The notes beneath the pieces were generated by a model. That model worked only from the letters and a program-made list of their open reading frames with translations. It searched no databases and was not told where the DNA came from. From assembly GCA_903970405.1 (NCBI GenBank), contig CAJCIT010000161.1, positions 28,814-92,813 of the forward strand: a stretch of 64,000 bases of DNA, written 5' to 3'. Shown piece after piece: positions 36,756 to 44,905 of the stretch. This stretch comes from Acidobacteriaceae bacterium (GTDB lineage Bacteria; Acidobacteriota; Terriglobia; Bryobacterales; Bryobacteraceae). Position 1 is the first letter of the stretch. Every line of letters starts with the position of its first letter. A program made the position numbers and the translations under genes.

Positions 36756-39287
36756 CTAGGGAAGGAGGCGGCTATACAATTGAAAAGGCGCCCAGTAATA
36801 AGGCTTTCGGAAATCTGTTTGAAGCATTTTCAGCTTCGCCTCGCGCAACGCTTTGGAATACGCTTCGCCTTGCTCCACCGCGCCATAGAATCGGTCCATC
36901 AGGGCCGCTGTTGATCGGTCATTCGCGTCCCAAAGGCCGGCAACCACATTGTTGGCGCCCGCCTGAAAGAACGCCCATGCGAATCCAACCGGTCCCTCGC
37001 CCGAGAGCGTCCGTGCGCCGGCGCTCCGGCATGCCGAGAGAGTCACTAAGTCGGCGCCCAACGGCACTCGCATGATCTCGCGAGCGTAAAGCCGATAACC
37101 GTCGGCTTCGGGCGAGAGGATGATGGCCGAATCCAGCGGACTTCGCTCATTCGTCTCCCCATGTGTGGCGAAATGAATCGTCGAATACCCTTCTGGACGC
37201 GATGCCCCATAGGCTGCAGGAACCGCGTCGGCCCCTTGGAGGACGCGGGTCTTGTGCCCGGCAAAGTGCCGGCGAACCTGCTCCATTTCAGCAACCGCAT
37301 GGGGCAACGGCAAAAAATCGGGACTCGCCGGACGAGGATTGCCGATAACGAGGAGAGAGCCATCGCCGCGCTTTTTGTTGAGGGGAGCGGGCTTCAGAAT
37401 GTTGAGCGACGGCGCAATGGAAACAGTGACGTCTTCAATCCAGTAATGCGGCGCAGGCTTCGCCACCACCAGGGTTTCGAAGTTCAGGCCGTGCAGGGCG
37501 CCATCGGGAACAATAACCACCGTGCCCTGCGGGGCGATCAACGGTAGCGCCGGCCCCACTAGCGACTCAAAGAGCCGGGCCGGAAGCGCGCTGGAAGACG
37601 CGAGCGGGTCCACCTTCTCTTCCTCCACCAAGCGGCGGTACGACCTGATTTGGTCGCCGATCTCCTGCTCGCCAGGCAGGTTCGCCGTTCTTAACTCGCG
37701 ACCCGTCACAATCCACAGATAGGATTGCTTCGGAGCAAGCAGATAGAAGAGGAACGTGGTGTTGTTGCGGCGCGCCGCGTTCTGAACGCGAGAGACAAGC
37801 GTGCGATCTTCACGGGCGTTGAGGCCGGTGACATCGTTCGTCAAGACGCCGGCCCGGCTGGAATCGGAAACCAGCAAGGCTTCCGCGGCGTCGCCTTGAC
37901 TCATCAGAAACGCAACGTATTCCTGATAGAAGCGAATCAACTGCGACAAAAATGCGATCTGGTACTCGCTCTGTAACTGTTCGGCGCGGCTGGCCTCAAT
38001 GGTGCTGAGGGCGGCTTCGTAGTAGCGCCGGGCCGCGCGATTGCTGTCGCTATGATTCTGGTTGGCATAAATGGCCGCGATGGCGGCGTCAGCCGACCAC
38101 GCCTCAACGGGATATTTATTGTTAGCGGCGGCAGCAGCGTCCAGATCGATGCGCAGGGCTTCCTCATGCCGTCCGCGATGCTCCGCGATGGCAGCTTGAT
38201 TCAGCATCAGAGCGACTCTTGCTTCGGGGTCCTGGCCTCGGTTGGCCGCGATGGCGTGTTCGTTTAATTTCTCTGCTTCATCCAGCTCCCCCGATGTCTC
38301 AAGCGCCGAGGATAGGTTCGAGGCGATGAGCGAATAGATCTCAGGATCATCCTCGGCGCTGGCCAAAGCGAGCGAACGCCGCATGCTTTCGATTGCCTCA
38401 CGTGTTTGTCCCTGACGCAGTTGACTCGAGCCGAGTTCAAGGTAGCTGTCTCGAAGCGCGGTCGTCAGGCCCGCCGTTTGCTGGATCGCGATCGCCTGCT
38501 TCCGCAGTTCCAACGACAGGTCGAAGTCACCCAGGTTGTAGTAGCAGGACGCAAGGTTTCCCAGACTCATGGAGTAGAGCAGGGTGGCATTCGAATCCTT
38601 TGCCGTCCGGGCTGCCTTCTCCAGCGGGGGGACGGCCGATGCGAATCGCGACTCGTGAATCCGCAGCAATCCAAGATCGAGGAGTGCGGCCGCCATCTGA
38701 TATGGCAGACGATGCGTCGCGGAGAGTTCGAGGATACCGCCGATCGCGTTCTCTGCCCGCTCAGCGTCTTCGGGCGATGCGTAGGCGGCAAGCAAGAGCC
38801 GGCAATCGGCTTCAAGTTCGTAGTCGGAAAAGCGATGGGCAGACTCCGCGGCGCGTGTCACCAGGGCCGTTGCGTCAGCAGTTCTTCCTCCCCGAAAAGC
38901 CACGTAGCCTTGTAGCATTTGAAAGCGCGGCTGAAGGCCGGCTTCCTGGACGGGCGGTGCGGACCGGAGGAGTTCAACTGCCTGCCGCGTTTCACCGTTG
39001 AGCAGCAGCATCTCGGCATTCAACAGCTTGAACTTCCAGTGCCATGTCGTGGAAGGACGGTATTGCCACGCAGCATAGCAGCGCTGCGCCTCGGCCCGCG
39101 CCAAAGAAAAATTGCCGCTCTTGCTTTCCGCCACGATGGCGGCGAAAGCTGCTTCCGGATGGTCCGGGTCGGCCTTTGATCGGGGGACGGTCGAACAGCC
39201 AAGGGCCAGGAGAGAAATAACAAGAAGGGCTGCGGCTGCGCTATGAAGTCCGCGGCGGCCAACTGGAGCCGTTGGTTTGAACTTCAA
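36756..39287 (-). CDS. CHAT-domain protease with TPR repeats, lipoprotein
   Basis: 843 aa. TTG start at 39287 after GGAAGG. Lipoprotein signal with lipobox LALG-C31. Residues 40-500 are tetratricopeptide-type helical repeats (TLLYSMSLGNLASCYYNLGD, LELRKQAIAIQ). The C-terminal 300 residues form a CHAT caspase-like domain with catalytic H709 (IHFATHGE) and C753 (TLSACRSAG), then AFFQAGANNVVAGLW. Both catalytic residues are intact. Last gene of an operon with a sigma factor, an anti-sigma-like protein and a protein of unknown function. It overlaps the preceding gene by 47 bases. Confidence 0.88.
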   Translation of the reverse strand: MKFKPTAPVGRRGLHSAAAALLVISLLALGCSTVPRSKADPDHPEAAFAAIVAESKSGNFSLARAEAQRCYAAWQYRPSTTWHWKFKLLNAEMLLLNGETRQAVELLRSAPPVQEAGLQPRFQMLQGYVAFRGGRTADATALVTRAAESAHRFSDYELEADCRLLLAAYASPEDAERAENAIGGILELSATHRLPYQMAAALLDLGLLRIHESRFASAVPPLEKAARTAKDSNATLLYSMSLGNLASCYYNLGDFDLSLELRKQAIAIQQTAGLTTALRDSYLELGSSQLRQGQTREAIESMRRSLALASAEDDPEIYSLIASNLSSALETSGELDEAEKLNEHAIAANRGQDPEARVALMLNQAAIAEHRGRHEEALRIDLDAAAAANNKYPVEAWSADAAIAAIYANQNHSDSNRAARRYYEAALSTIEASRAEQLQSEYQIAFLSQLIRFYQEYVAFLMSQGDAAEALLVSDSSRAGVLTNDVTGLNAREDRTLVSRVQNAARRNNTTFLFYLLAPKQSYLWIVTGRELRTANLPGEQEIGDQIRSYRRLVEEEKVDPLASSSALPARLFESLVGPALPLIAPQGTVVIVPDGALHGLNFETLVVAKPAPHYWIEDVTVSIAPSLNILKPAPLNKKRGDGSLLVIGNPRPASPDFLPLPHAVAEMEQVRRHFAGHKTRVLQGADAVPAAYGASRPEGYSTIHFATHGETNERSPLDSAIILSPEADGYRLYAREIMRVPLGADLVTLSACRSAGARTLSGEGPVGFAWAFFQAGANNVVAGLWDANDRSTAALMDRFYGAVEQGEAYSKALREAKLKMLQTDFRKPYYWAPFQLYSRLLP

Positions 39288-40098
39288 CGCCTGAACCTTC
39301 CCCGCCAGTTGGTGACCCCAGTTGAAAGCGTAACAGCGTGAGGCGCCGGAAGCCTTCCTCGATCACGATTTCGCCGAAGTAAATGGAGCCGAAGTCCTCA
39401 ATTGTGACCCTGTTGCCGGAGATAACGGCGCCCTCTGGAGCCTTTCCCTCCCACTCCAAAGTCGAAACGATGGTGCCATAGATCAAGCCGTCCGATTCAG
39501 GGATTTGCTGCCGACCGGGATCGGGGCCCTCTGCGCTGAAAAAACAGGCGCCGTAGCGGTCACGAAAGTCCTGACTCGCCGCGAATGCCTCGGTCAGGCT
39601 CTGTTTAGTGCCGAATATTTGAAACACGTCGCAATGGGATACGATCGTCAAGCCGACGTCGTCCACCCGCACATTTTGAAACTCCGCCGACAATGAATGA
39701 AAATTTGTCGCTCCCTGCCGATCGGAAGTGGCCGCCATCTTTGCCTCCAGCACTTCAATCTCCAGGACGCGGTTCCCGCTGGTTATCCTGAGACCGGTGA
39801 GGCTGCTCTGGGCCGACGTCTCAGTGGCAAGGCCGTTTTCCCCGTAGTTGCCTTGAGTGAAGTCGATGGCCAGCTTTGCGTCTATGAAGTCTCCGGAGAC
39901 ATGGGTCGCCGCATTTTCATAAGACAATAAATCGCCGAACTTTGCCCCTTTTTCCGCAGCCCTCCCAATTCCGCCGGTAACGGGAAGACACGAGCTGGCC
40001 ACTGCCGGAATGTAGAAGTCTTCCGGCCGGCGAACGTGTCCGGCTAGCGCAACGGCATTGGCATGGAAGAAGAACCGCTTCTCAACGGGCAGATTCAT
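39241..40098 (-). CDS. Conserved hypothetical protein of the sigma/CHAT operon
   Basis: 285 aa. ATG at 40098 overlaps the anti-sigma stop (ATGA), with GGAGGG ten bases upstream; longer reading frames would lie over the anti-sigma gene and are rejected. Begins EKRFFFHANAVALAGHVRRP, then beta-rich sequence with SGNRVLEIEVLEAKM and DVGLTIVSHCDVFQIFG, without signal peptide or membrane segment. No family recognised. Being sandwiched between the regulator pair and the CHAT protease, it could be a substrate, inhibitor or sensor for that protease; this is inference only. Confidence 0.7.
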   Translation of the reverse strand: MNLPVEKRFFFHANAVALAGHVRRPEDFYIPAVASSCLPVTGGIGRAAEKGAKFGDLLSYENAATHVSGDFIDAKLAIDFTQGNYGENGLATETSAQSSLTGLRITSGNRVLEIEVLEAKMAATSDRQGATNFHSLSAEFQNVRVDDVGLTIVSHCDVFQIFGTKQSLTEAFAASQDFRDRYGACFFSAEGPDPGRQQIPESDGLIYGTIVSTLEWEGKAPEGAVISGNRVTIEDFGSIYFGEIVIEEGFRRLTLLRFQLGSPTGGEGSGVEVQTNGSSWPPRTS

Positions 40099-40802
40099 TT
40101 GGGCACATCCCTCCGGACGACGAAAGTATATCGTTGCACTACCACAGTTGGATCCAGTCGGGGGCGTAGCGTCAGTTCGTAGCGTCCGTCGGGAAACTGC
40201 GAGAGCTGTAGCAGGAACCCGAGCGTAAAGGACGAAACATCCTGCGGGCCGGAGTCCAGCGTCAACACCTCGCGTCCGCTTTCGTTCCTGAATTGGCAGA
40301 CGTAACTTGGGTAAACACGAGGGGAATCCACCATGAAATTCACATTGAAATGTGGCAGCCGCGGATCCACCGTTATCACTGGCGCCTTCTCCCGGGCCAA
40401 CGGCGCGATGACGGCCATGGAAAGCACCTGCGGTTGGCGCAAGGCAGGGAGAGTGACCAGGTTCTGGTAACCGACGACCGTGGCCAAGGCCAGCGCGGCA
40501 AACGAAGGGGCAAGCGCCGGGAGCCTTAAGACCTGATTCAACCCCTGCCTCAACCAGACAAACCACGACGGGGTTCGGGCGGTGTCCACGTTCGGCACCA
40601 TGTTCGGCGCTTCCGCGCACATGATCTCCTTCGCCGCGTCGATGAAAATGGCGCCCTTCCGGACCTTATCCGAGCAGATGGGGCAATCGAAGAAGTGAGC
40701 TTCGAAAGCGACTCGCTCCTCCGCGCTGACCTCGTTGAGCAGGTAACGATCCACGACCGCGGTTTTCTCAGCAAATTCGTGTTCCATGTTATGTCCTGAC
40801 AT
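40095..40802 (-). CDS. Anti-sigma-like membrane protein (zf-HC2)
   Basis: 235 aa. N-terminal zinc motif H36-x3-C40-x2-C43 (AHFFDCPIC), one membrane helix near 96-115, and a periplasmic beta domain (residues 140-235, NVNFMVDSPRVYPSYVCQF, YELTLRPRLD) that could sense a signal. Starts at TGATG overlap with the sigma stop, so the two are coupled and form a sigma/anti-sigma pair. Confidence 0.8.
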   Translation of the reverse strand: MSGHNMEHEFAEKTAVVDRYLLNEVSAEERVAFEAHFFDCPICSDKVRKGAIFIDAAKEIMCAEAPNMVPNVDTARTPSWFVWLRQGLNQVLRLPALAPSFAALALATVVGYQNLVTLPALRQPQVLSMAVIAPLAREKAPVITVDPRLPHFNVNFMVDSPRVYPSYVCQFRNESGREVLTLDSGPQDVSSFTLGFLLQLSQFPDGRYELTLRPRLDPTVVVQRYTFVVRRDVPK

Positions 40803-41383
40803 CAGCCGGCCGCCCGAGTGGCTCGGGAGAGTTGGTCCTTGTCCTCAAAGGAGGCCCGAAATCGCCCTAACGCGCGATGCACTCGGACGCGGAGGTAGTT
40901 TCGGTCGATCTTCAATTCGGCGCAAACCTGGTCCTTGTCTCTTTCCTCAAGAAAAACGGCTCGCAGCAGTTTACGGTCGACCTCCGGCAGATCGGCAAGT
41001 ATCCTTTTCACGAGCTCCGACCGCTCCTTCGTGATCAACTCGGATTCCACTGTGATCGAGCGATCGACAGGTTCAGGGGCATCGTCGTCGATCTGGGCGG
41101 CCGGCTTCGAACGAAAGTATTCAAGCAGGACGTTCTCACAGACGGAGTTGACGAAACTGCCGAGGCGCTCAGGATAGATAATCGCATCTTCCTTACGCAG
41201 CGCTTTGAAGACGCGGACGAACGTCTCCTGCCGGAGGTCGGCGGCTAACTGTGGACTGTGCAGGCGGCTGCGCAATTTGATCAGAAGTAATTCGCCAAAG
41301 TACGCCGCAAAGTGACGCCCTACTTCGGCATCCCCTCGGGCGAGGCGTTCAACGTATTCCTTATCGAAGACATAACGCTCCAA
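40802..41383 (-). CDS. ECF-like RNA polymerase sigma factor
   Basis: 193 aa from TTG at 41383, with GAGGAA just upstream. A longer frame to 41524 exists, but its extra N-terminus translates a hairpin repeat and is rejected. Region 2: FGELLLIKLRSRLHSPQLAADLRQETFVRVFKAL; region 4: LADLPEVDRKLLRAVFLEER, DQVCAELKIDRNYLRVRVHRAL. Drives an operon with anti-sigma, unknown protein and CHAT protease. An 18-bp perfect palindrome lies 56 bases upstream. Confidence 0.8.
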   Translation of the reverse strand: MERYVFDKEYVERLARGDAEVGRHFAAYFGELLLIKLRSRLHSPQLAADLRQETFVRVFKALRKEDAIIYPERLGSFVNSVCENVLLEYFRSKPAAQIDDDAPEPVDRSITVESELITKERSELVKRILADLPEVDRKLLRAVFLEERDKDQVCAELKIDRNYLRVRVHRALGRFRASFEDKDQLSRATRAAG

Positions 41384-41438
41384 GGTTCCTCGGCAGCTCT
41401 GCTGCGGGTATTGTAACGTCGGGTGCTCGCCGTTGCAA

Positions 41439-41456
41439 GGCAGCACGCGTGCTGCC
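41439..41456. promoter_or_regulatory. Perfect 18-bp palindrome upstream of the sigma gene
   Basis: GGCAGCACGCGTGCTGCC is a perfect dyad 56 bases before the sigma start codon, a good shape for a dimeric repressor or activator site. It lies next to a family B hairpin, so it may instead be part of that repeat. Confidence 0.4.
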
Positions 41457-41464
41457 AGTCTGGA

Positions 41465-41495
41465 GCGCACAGGCCGTTCGTGGGCCGTTGTGCGC
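41465..41495 (-). repeat. Hairpin repeat family B, copy 1
   Basis: 31-bp imperfect palindrome with arms GCGCACA and TGTGCGC around an inner AACGGCCCAC...GGCC. In inverted orientation to the copies at 41642 and 41686. Confidence 0.7.
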
Positions 41496-41641
41496 GGTTC
41501 AACGGAATGTGCCGCGGAAGACAAGTGGATCCTTTGCCGTCGGCCGTCCCGGGACGCGTTGACGCCCGGTACAAACCGCTCGTCTGCTTAGTGACGAAAA
41601 CCCGGAAAGCGTTACAGCCGGGGAAAAAGATTAGTGCCATC

Positions 41642-41716
41642 GTGCACAACGGCCCACAAACGGCCTGTGCGTTTCACGTTGGAACGCGCACAACGGCCCA
41701 CAAACGGCCTGTGCGC
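41642..41716 (+). repeat. Hairpin repeat family B, copies 2 and 3
   Basis: Two 31-bp copies at 41642-41672 and 41686-41716, identical except at the outermost bases, 44 bases apart start to start. They share the inner part ACAACGGCCCACAAACGGCC. They sit between the sigma operon and the divergent end of the 116-aa gene. Confidence 0.7.
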
Positions 41717-41723
41717 TGCCGAG

Positions 41724-42074
41724 TCAAGCCCGGACAAAAAATCCGGTACTTAACAATGCCCCGGCGTCTCGCGAGTCCACGGATTTGAGTGGCTCGGACG
41801 CCGAAAACTGATAAAGACGGCGCGATACGGCGCCTTCGATAATCACCCGCGATGTCTCTGTGTATCGCACTGTGACCTCACGCTGAGAACTGCCGCCTGA
41901 CGACACCCCGACACCAGGCGAGGGTGCGCTAGCGCCACGGGCCGAGGCTTGTGGCGCCACGGCTACGTTCACCGGATGAGATTGCGGGCGCTTCCAACCA
42001 GGGGCGGGCCTGTTCCGCTCGTCCCGCACCGGATTGCTCTTCAAACTCGCTCTTTTCTGACCGCAACATGCCAT
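41724..42074 (-). CDS. Conserved small protein, unknown function (MACCGQ type)
   Basis: 116 aa. Strong ribosome site AAGGAG eight bases before ATG 42074, despite lying inside the upstream reading frame. N-terminal MACCGQKR (Cys pair), a Pro/Ala/Ser-rich linker, and a C-terminal beta segment VRYTETSRVIIEGAVSRRLY, YQFSASEPLKSVDSRDAGAL, LLSTGFFVRA, which resembles small structural proteins encoded near phage-like or tail-like genes; I cannot name the family. Third gene of the unit with the 784-aa protein and the DUF1360-like protein. Confidence 0.65.
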   Translation of the reverse strand: MACCGQKRASLKSNPVRDERNRPAPGWKRPQSHPVNVAVAPQASARGASAPSPGVGVSSGGSSQREVTVRYTETSRVIIEGAVSRRLYQFSASEPLKSVDSRDAGALLSTGFFVRA

Positions 42075-42402
42075 GACTGTTTTCTCCTTCTTCCGACAAC
42101 CTACGAGTTACTATTCGTTCTCCAGTGGCTCTTTCCAAGAGACAGGCGGCCCCGGATAGAGCCAGCCATACCAGAGCCCGATCCACTAAATGCTGTGTCA
42201 CCGCAATCGCGGCGCCCGCCGCCACCCAGAGACTCAAGCAATAGAAACAATCCATCAATTTGCCGGCGAAGCTGGACCCCAGCTTCGCCCGCAGGTGGAA
42301 GATTGCGTCGCCTGGGCCGTCCTCGCTCGAAAGCAGATGGGTAATCCGCCACGTGGCGAGGACAGCCAGCGTCAATCGCGTCAAGAGGCCAATACTGTCC
42401 AT
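41929..42402 (-). CDS. DUF1360-like small membrane protein
   Basis: 157 aa. Residues 5-105 match DUF1360: ATWRITHLLSSEDGPGD, then a loop and MDCFYCLSLWVAAGAA with a CxxC pair, and two to three hydrophobic segments. The C-terminal 49 residues are hydrophilic and overlap the whole 5' part of the next gene (146 bases), which suggests that the original stop was lost or that the overlap is genuine. Function unknown. Confidence 0.65.
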   Translation of the reverse strand: MDSIGLLTRLTLAVLATWRITHLLSSEDGPGDAIFHLRAKLGSSFAGKLMDCFYCLSLWVAAGAAIAVTQHLVDRALVWLALSGAACLLERATGERIVTRRLSEEGENSHGMLRSEKSEFEEQSGAGRAEQARPWLEAPAISSGERSRGATSLGPWR

Positions 42403-42439
42403 TCCTTTTCTCTTTCAGCCGTTCGCCCGCGTTAAAGGG

Positions 42440-44794
42440 TCATGATTGCGGCGGCAGGTCGTTGCAGATGCAGAACGGAAAGGGCGCCGTGACTTGGTGG
42501 CGATCTCCTGTCAAACTTGGACAGATGGAGGTATCCCACACCGTCAACTGCACGATAAATCCGCAGCATTCTCCACGTTGCAACACAAGATCGGCGTCCA
42601 GCGGATTCGTGTTGCAGACCGCGTCGAGCCGGCGCATATCCAACAACGCCAGAATGCCGTTGGTCAAGGCCGGCACCGGGCCGGGAGGTGGCATGGCGGT
42701 CGGGCATCTGGTCCCCGGATCTCCGACACGTGCAGTGCCTACCAGGGGGCCGGACCAGGGAGAACTCCCCGGGCCGGGCACCGGCACGTTGTGCCAGCCT
42801 CCTCCCGCTTTCATGATCTGCACCGAATAGCCGCCGAAATTATCGCTGGGTTGTGAGAAGTTTCCCTCTTCAATGTACTCGTCGTAAGCGATGCCCTCCA
42901 GCGGCGCGGGCCACGGTACTGAGCAGTCGCCTCCTCCCACCGCGAAGGCGGAAATGTCGATGGTGGCGCAGGCGGGAATCGATCCGATCTGAGCGATACT
43001 GCCGTAAATGTTCTTGTTGTCGAACCAGACCTGCCGCAGGTTGTCCGTCTTATTACCGAGCGTGTCCTCCACCGTCAGGCGAAGCGTGTAGCGCCCGCTT
43101 TGACAGTTCGGCAGCGCCAGCGGCGTCGAATTCCACGTCGAGGAAGGCAACTCGCCGCAGGGCCCCGAGGGATACGGAAATTGCACCGCATACCCGCCCA
43201 CTGGATTTTGAGTGTCCCAGTAAGCGTCATTTAAATAGTCGTCCACGACTGAACAGACTGTGTGCGGAGTCGGGAACGGATCGAAGAACGACCAATCGAA
43301 TTCAGCCCACTGGTTAGTTAGTGCGTGTTCAAATACGTAGTTGAGGCCGGCGTCGGTTTGGAGCGGCGTGTCGTAGTTCACCTGCCAGAATTGCATCCAC
43401 GCGCCGCTGGTGTTCGTGGTGAAGCCCTGTTGATAACTGAGCGTATATCTCTTGATATTCTGCCCGCTGCATCCGCCGACCACCGCCGATCCGTAAACCC
43501 GCAGCGCTGTGCCGAAGGAACGGACCACATTCGAAGCATCTACCAATTGAGCTGTTGGATCGAATACCCCCGGGGGCGTCGCTGCGTCGATTCCCTCAAT
43601 ACCCTGAATCCAGACCAGGTTCCGCTGGAGTTGGAAGTCGATGGTGACGCAGCACGGACTCACATTCGGCTGGCTGGAATAAACGCAGAGCTGGATCTCG
43701 ACCAATCCCGGGGAGACCAATGGGAATGTCGACAAATAGCCGAGCAACCCGCCGGTGACGCCGCATGCGCCCTGTGCCGCGCCGCCCGGATACACGATGG
43801 CACCGGTCTGCCAGGGGCCGATGCCGCTTTGTCTCCATTGCAGGATGTAATAGCTGCACGAAGTTCCCGCCGCTGTTCCATAAATTGCCACGCCGCGAAA
43901 GATACCGGCAGCCGGAAACTCCGTTTCCTGCACACAGCCGGTAGGCGCCGTGAGCTCGCAGGTAAGCGGGCGAAGGCAGGTTTCGAGACACCGCACATAG
44001 TAAGCCAGGCACAGCCGGAGATCGTCGATGGTGCGCGCCCGCGCCAGGCAGCACCCAAGGCACAGCGCGCAGAGGCACCAGCACCGGCAGAAGGCATAGG
44101 AGGATGACGCGCTGTACTGCTCAAACGCCGTGGCGCCCAACAGGGCCCGAGCGCTCTCTGTATGCAGCAGGCGGTCGAAGATCCGGCAGAGCTCTTCCTG
44201 GCCGGTAACACAATCGATTTTTCCGGCGATCACATCACCATGGATGGCGGAGGGGAACTCCACCGTGGCGAGTTGGTCAGTTAAGTACGGTTTGTAAGCC
44301 GTTGCCAAAGCGCCCACCAGAGCTTTAAAATCGCCTTGCTCCGCAATAGTGGGTGGGTTACTAACTGGCGTTCCCAGCACCTGCCGGACACACTTCCAAT
44401 ACTCATAGAGATAGTACGACCACGATTGGAACGTACGGGGCCCGCGGCACACCAGCCAGCCGAAAACGAGACAGCAGCGGGCGTGCAAGAGACACCACTT
44501 CCAGTTCTCGGCCGGTCCCAGGCTTTCTCGCGCCGCCTCGGGAAGCAGACGCGAGGCCACTTCTTCAGTTAGGAAGGACTCGAAGACTCGATTTGCGAGG
44601 CGCAGTTCGTCTTCGCAGCCGACGGCGGCCGTGGTGACAGGCGCATCCAGTACCGGCGATTGGAGGCGCTTCCATTCCTCTTCGATTACGGGCAAGTACG
44701 CGCCGATCAATGCTTTCAGCGCGAACTGAAAATCTTGGTTGTTGGCTTCCGGGAAGTCGCTCGTGACCGGCGATCCGGGTGTTTCGTTGTTCAT
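42440..44794 (-). CDS. 784-aa cysteine-rich protein with internal duplication, unknown function
   Basis: Starts with ATG after GGGAG; no signal peptide. 38 cysteines. Residues about 20-140 and 150-275 are two copies of one helical domain: DFxALxALxxAY, a Cys, ExELxxxxFxxxLxxE, then a cysteine-dense helix (WCLLHARCCLVFGWLVCRGP; FCRCWCLCALCLGCC), RTxxxLxxYLxxYxxCxRxxL. From residue 285 the protein is beta-rich with Ig-like segments (YTLSYQQGFTTNTSGAW, RYTLRLTVEDTLGN) and scattered Cys. First gene of a three-gene unit. I recognise no family. Such a Cys-rich helical pair could bind metal or form a disulfide core; this is speculation. Confidence 0.7.
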   Translation of the reverse strand: MNNETPGSPVTSDFPEANNQDFQFALKALIGAYLPVIEEEWKRLQSPVLDAPVTTAAVGCEDELRLANRVFESFLTEEVASRLLPEAARESLGPAENWKWCLLHARCCLVFGWLVCRGPRTFQSWSYYLYEYWKCVRQVLGTPVSNPPTIAEQGDFKALVGALATAYKPYLTDQLATVEFPSAIHGDVIAGKIDCVTGQEELCRIFDRLLHTESARALLGATAFEQYSASSSYAFCRCWCLCALCLGCCLARARTIDDLRLCLAYYVRCLETCLRPLTCELTAPTGCVQETEFPAAGIFRGVAIYGTAAGTSCSYYILQWRQSGIGPWQTGAIVYPGGAAQGACGVTGGLLGYLSTFPLVSPGLVEIQLCVYSSQPNVSPCCVTIDFQLQRNLVWIQGIEGIDAATPPGVFDPTAQLVDASNVVRSFGTALRVYGSAVVGGCSGQNIKRYTLSYQQGFTTNTSGAWMQFWQVNYDTPLQTDAGLNYVFEHALTNQWAEFDWSFFDPFPTPHTVCSVVDDYLNDAYWDTQNPVGGYAVQFPYPSGPCGELPSSTWNSTPLALPNCQSGRYTLRLTVEDTLGNKTDNLRQVWFDNKNIYGSIAQIGSIPACATIDISAFAVGGGDCSVPWPAPLEGIAYDEYIEEGNFSQPSDNFGGYSVQIMKAGGGWHNVPVPGPGSSPWSGPLVGTARVGDPGTRCPTAMPPPGPVPALTNGILALLDMRRLDAVCNTNPLDADLVLQRGECCGFIVQLTVWDTSICPSLTGDRHQVTAPFPFCICNDLPPQS

Positions 44795-44905
44795 GATGTG
44801 CTCCCGTCATCTCGGCTGACGTTATGGCTTGACGGAATTCCTTATTACCGCCATCCGTAGAGCTAGTGAACTTCGGCCCGCTATCGTTACACCTGTCCGG
44901 CTGCC

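Noticed and set aside
39241..40620. Long 459-codon version of the 285-aa gene
   Set aside because: The extra 174 codons lie on the anti-sigma gene in another frame; the start at 40098 has an ATGA overlap and ribosome site.
41384..41524. N-terminal extension of the ECF-like sigma factor
   Set aside because: It translates the family B hairpin and the palindrome; the sigma core begins after a ribosome site at 41383.
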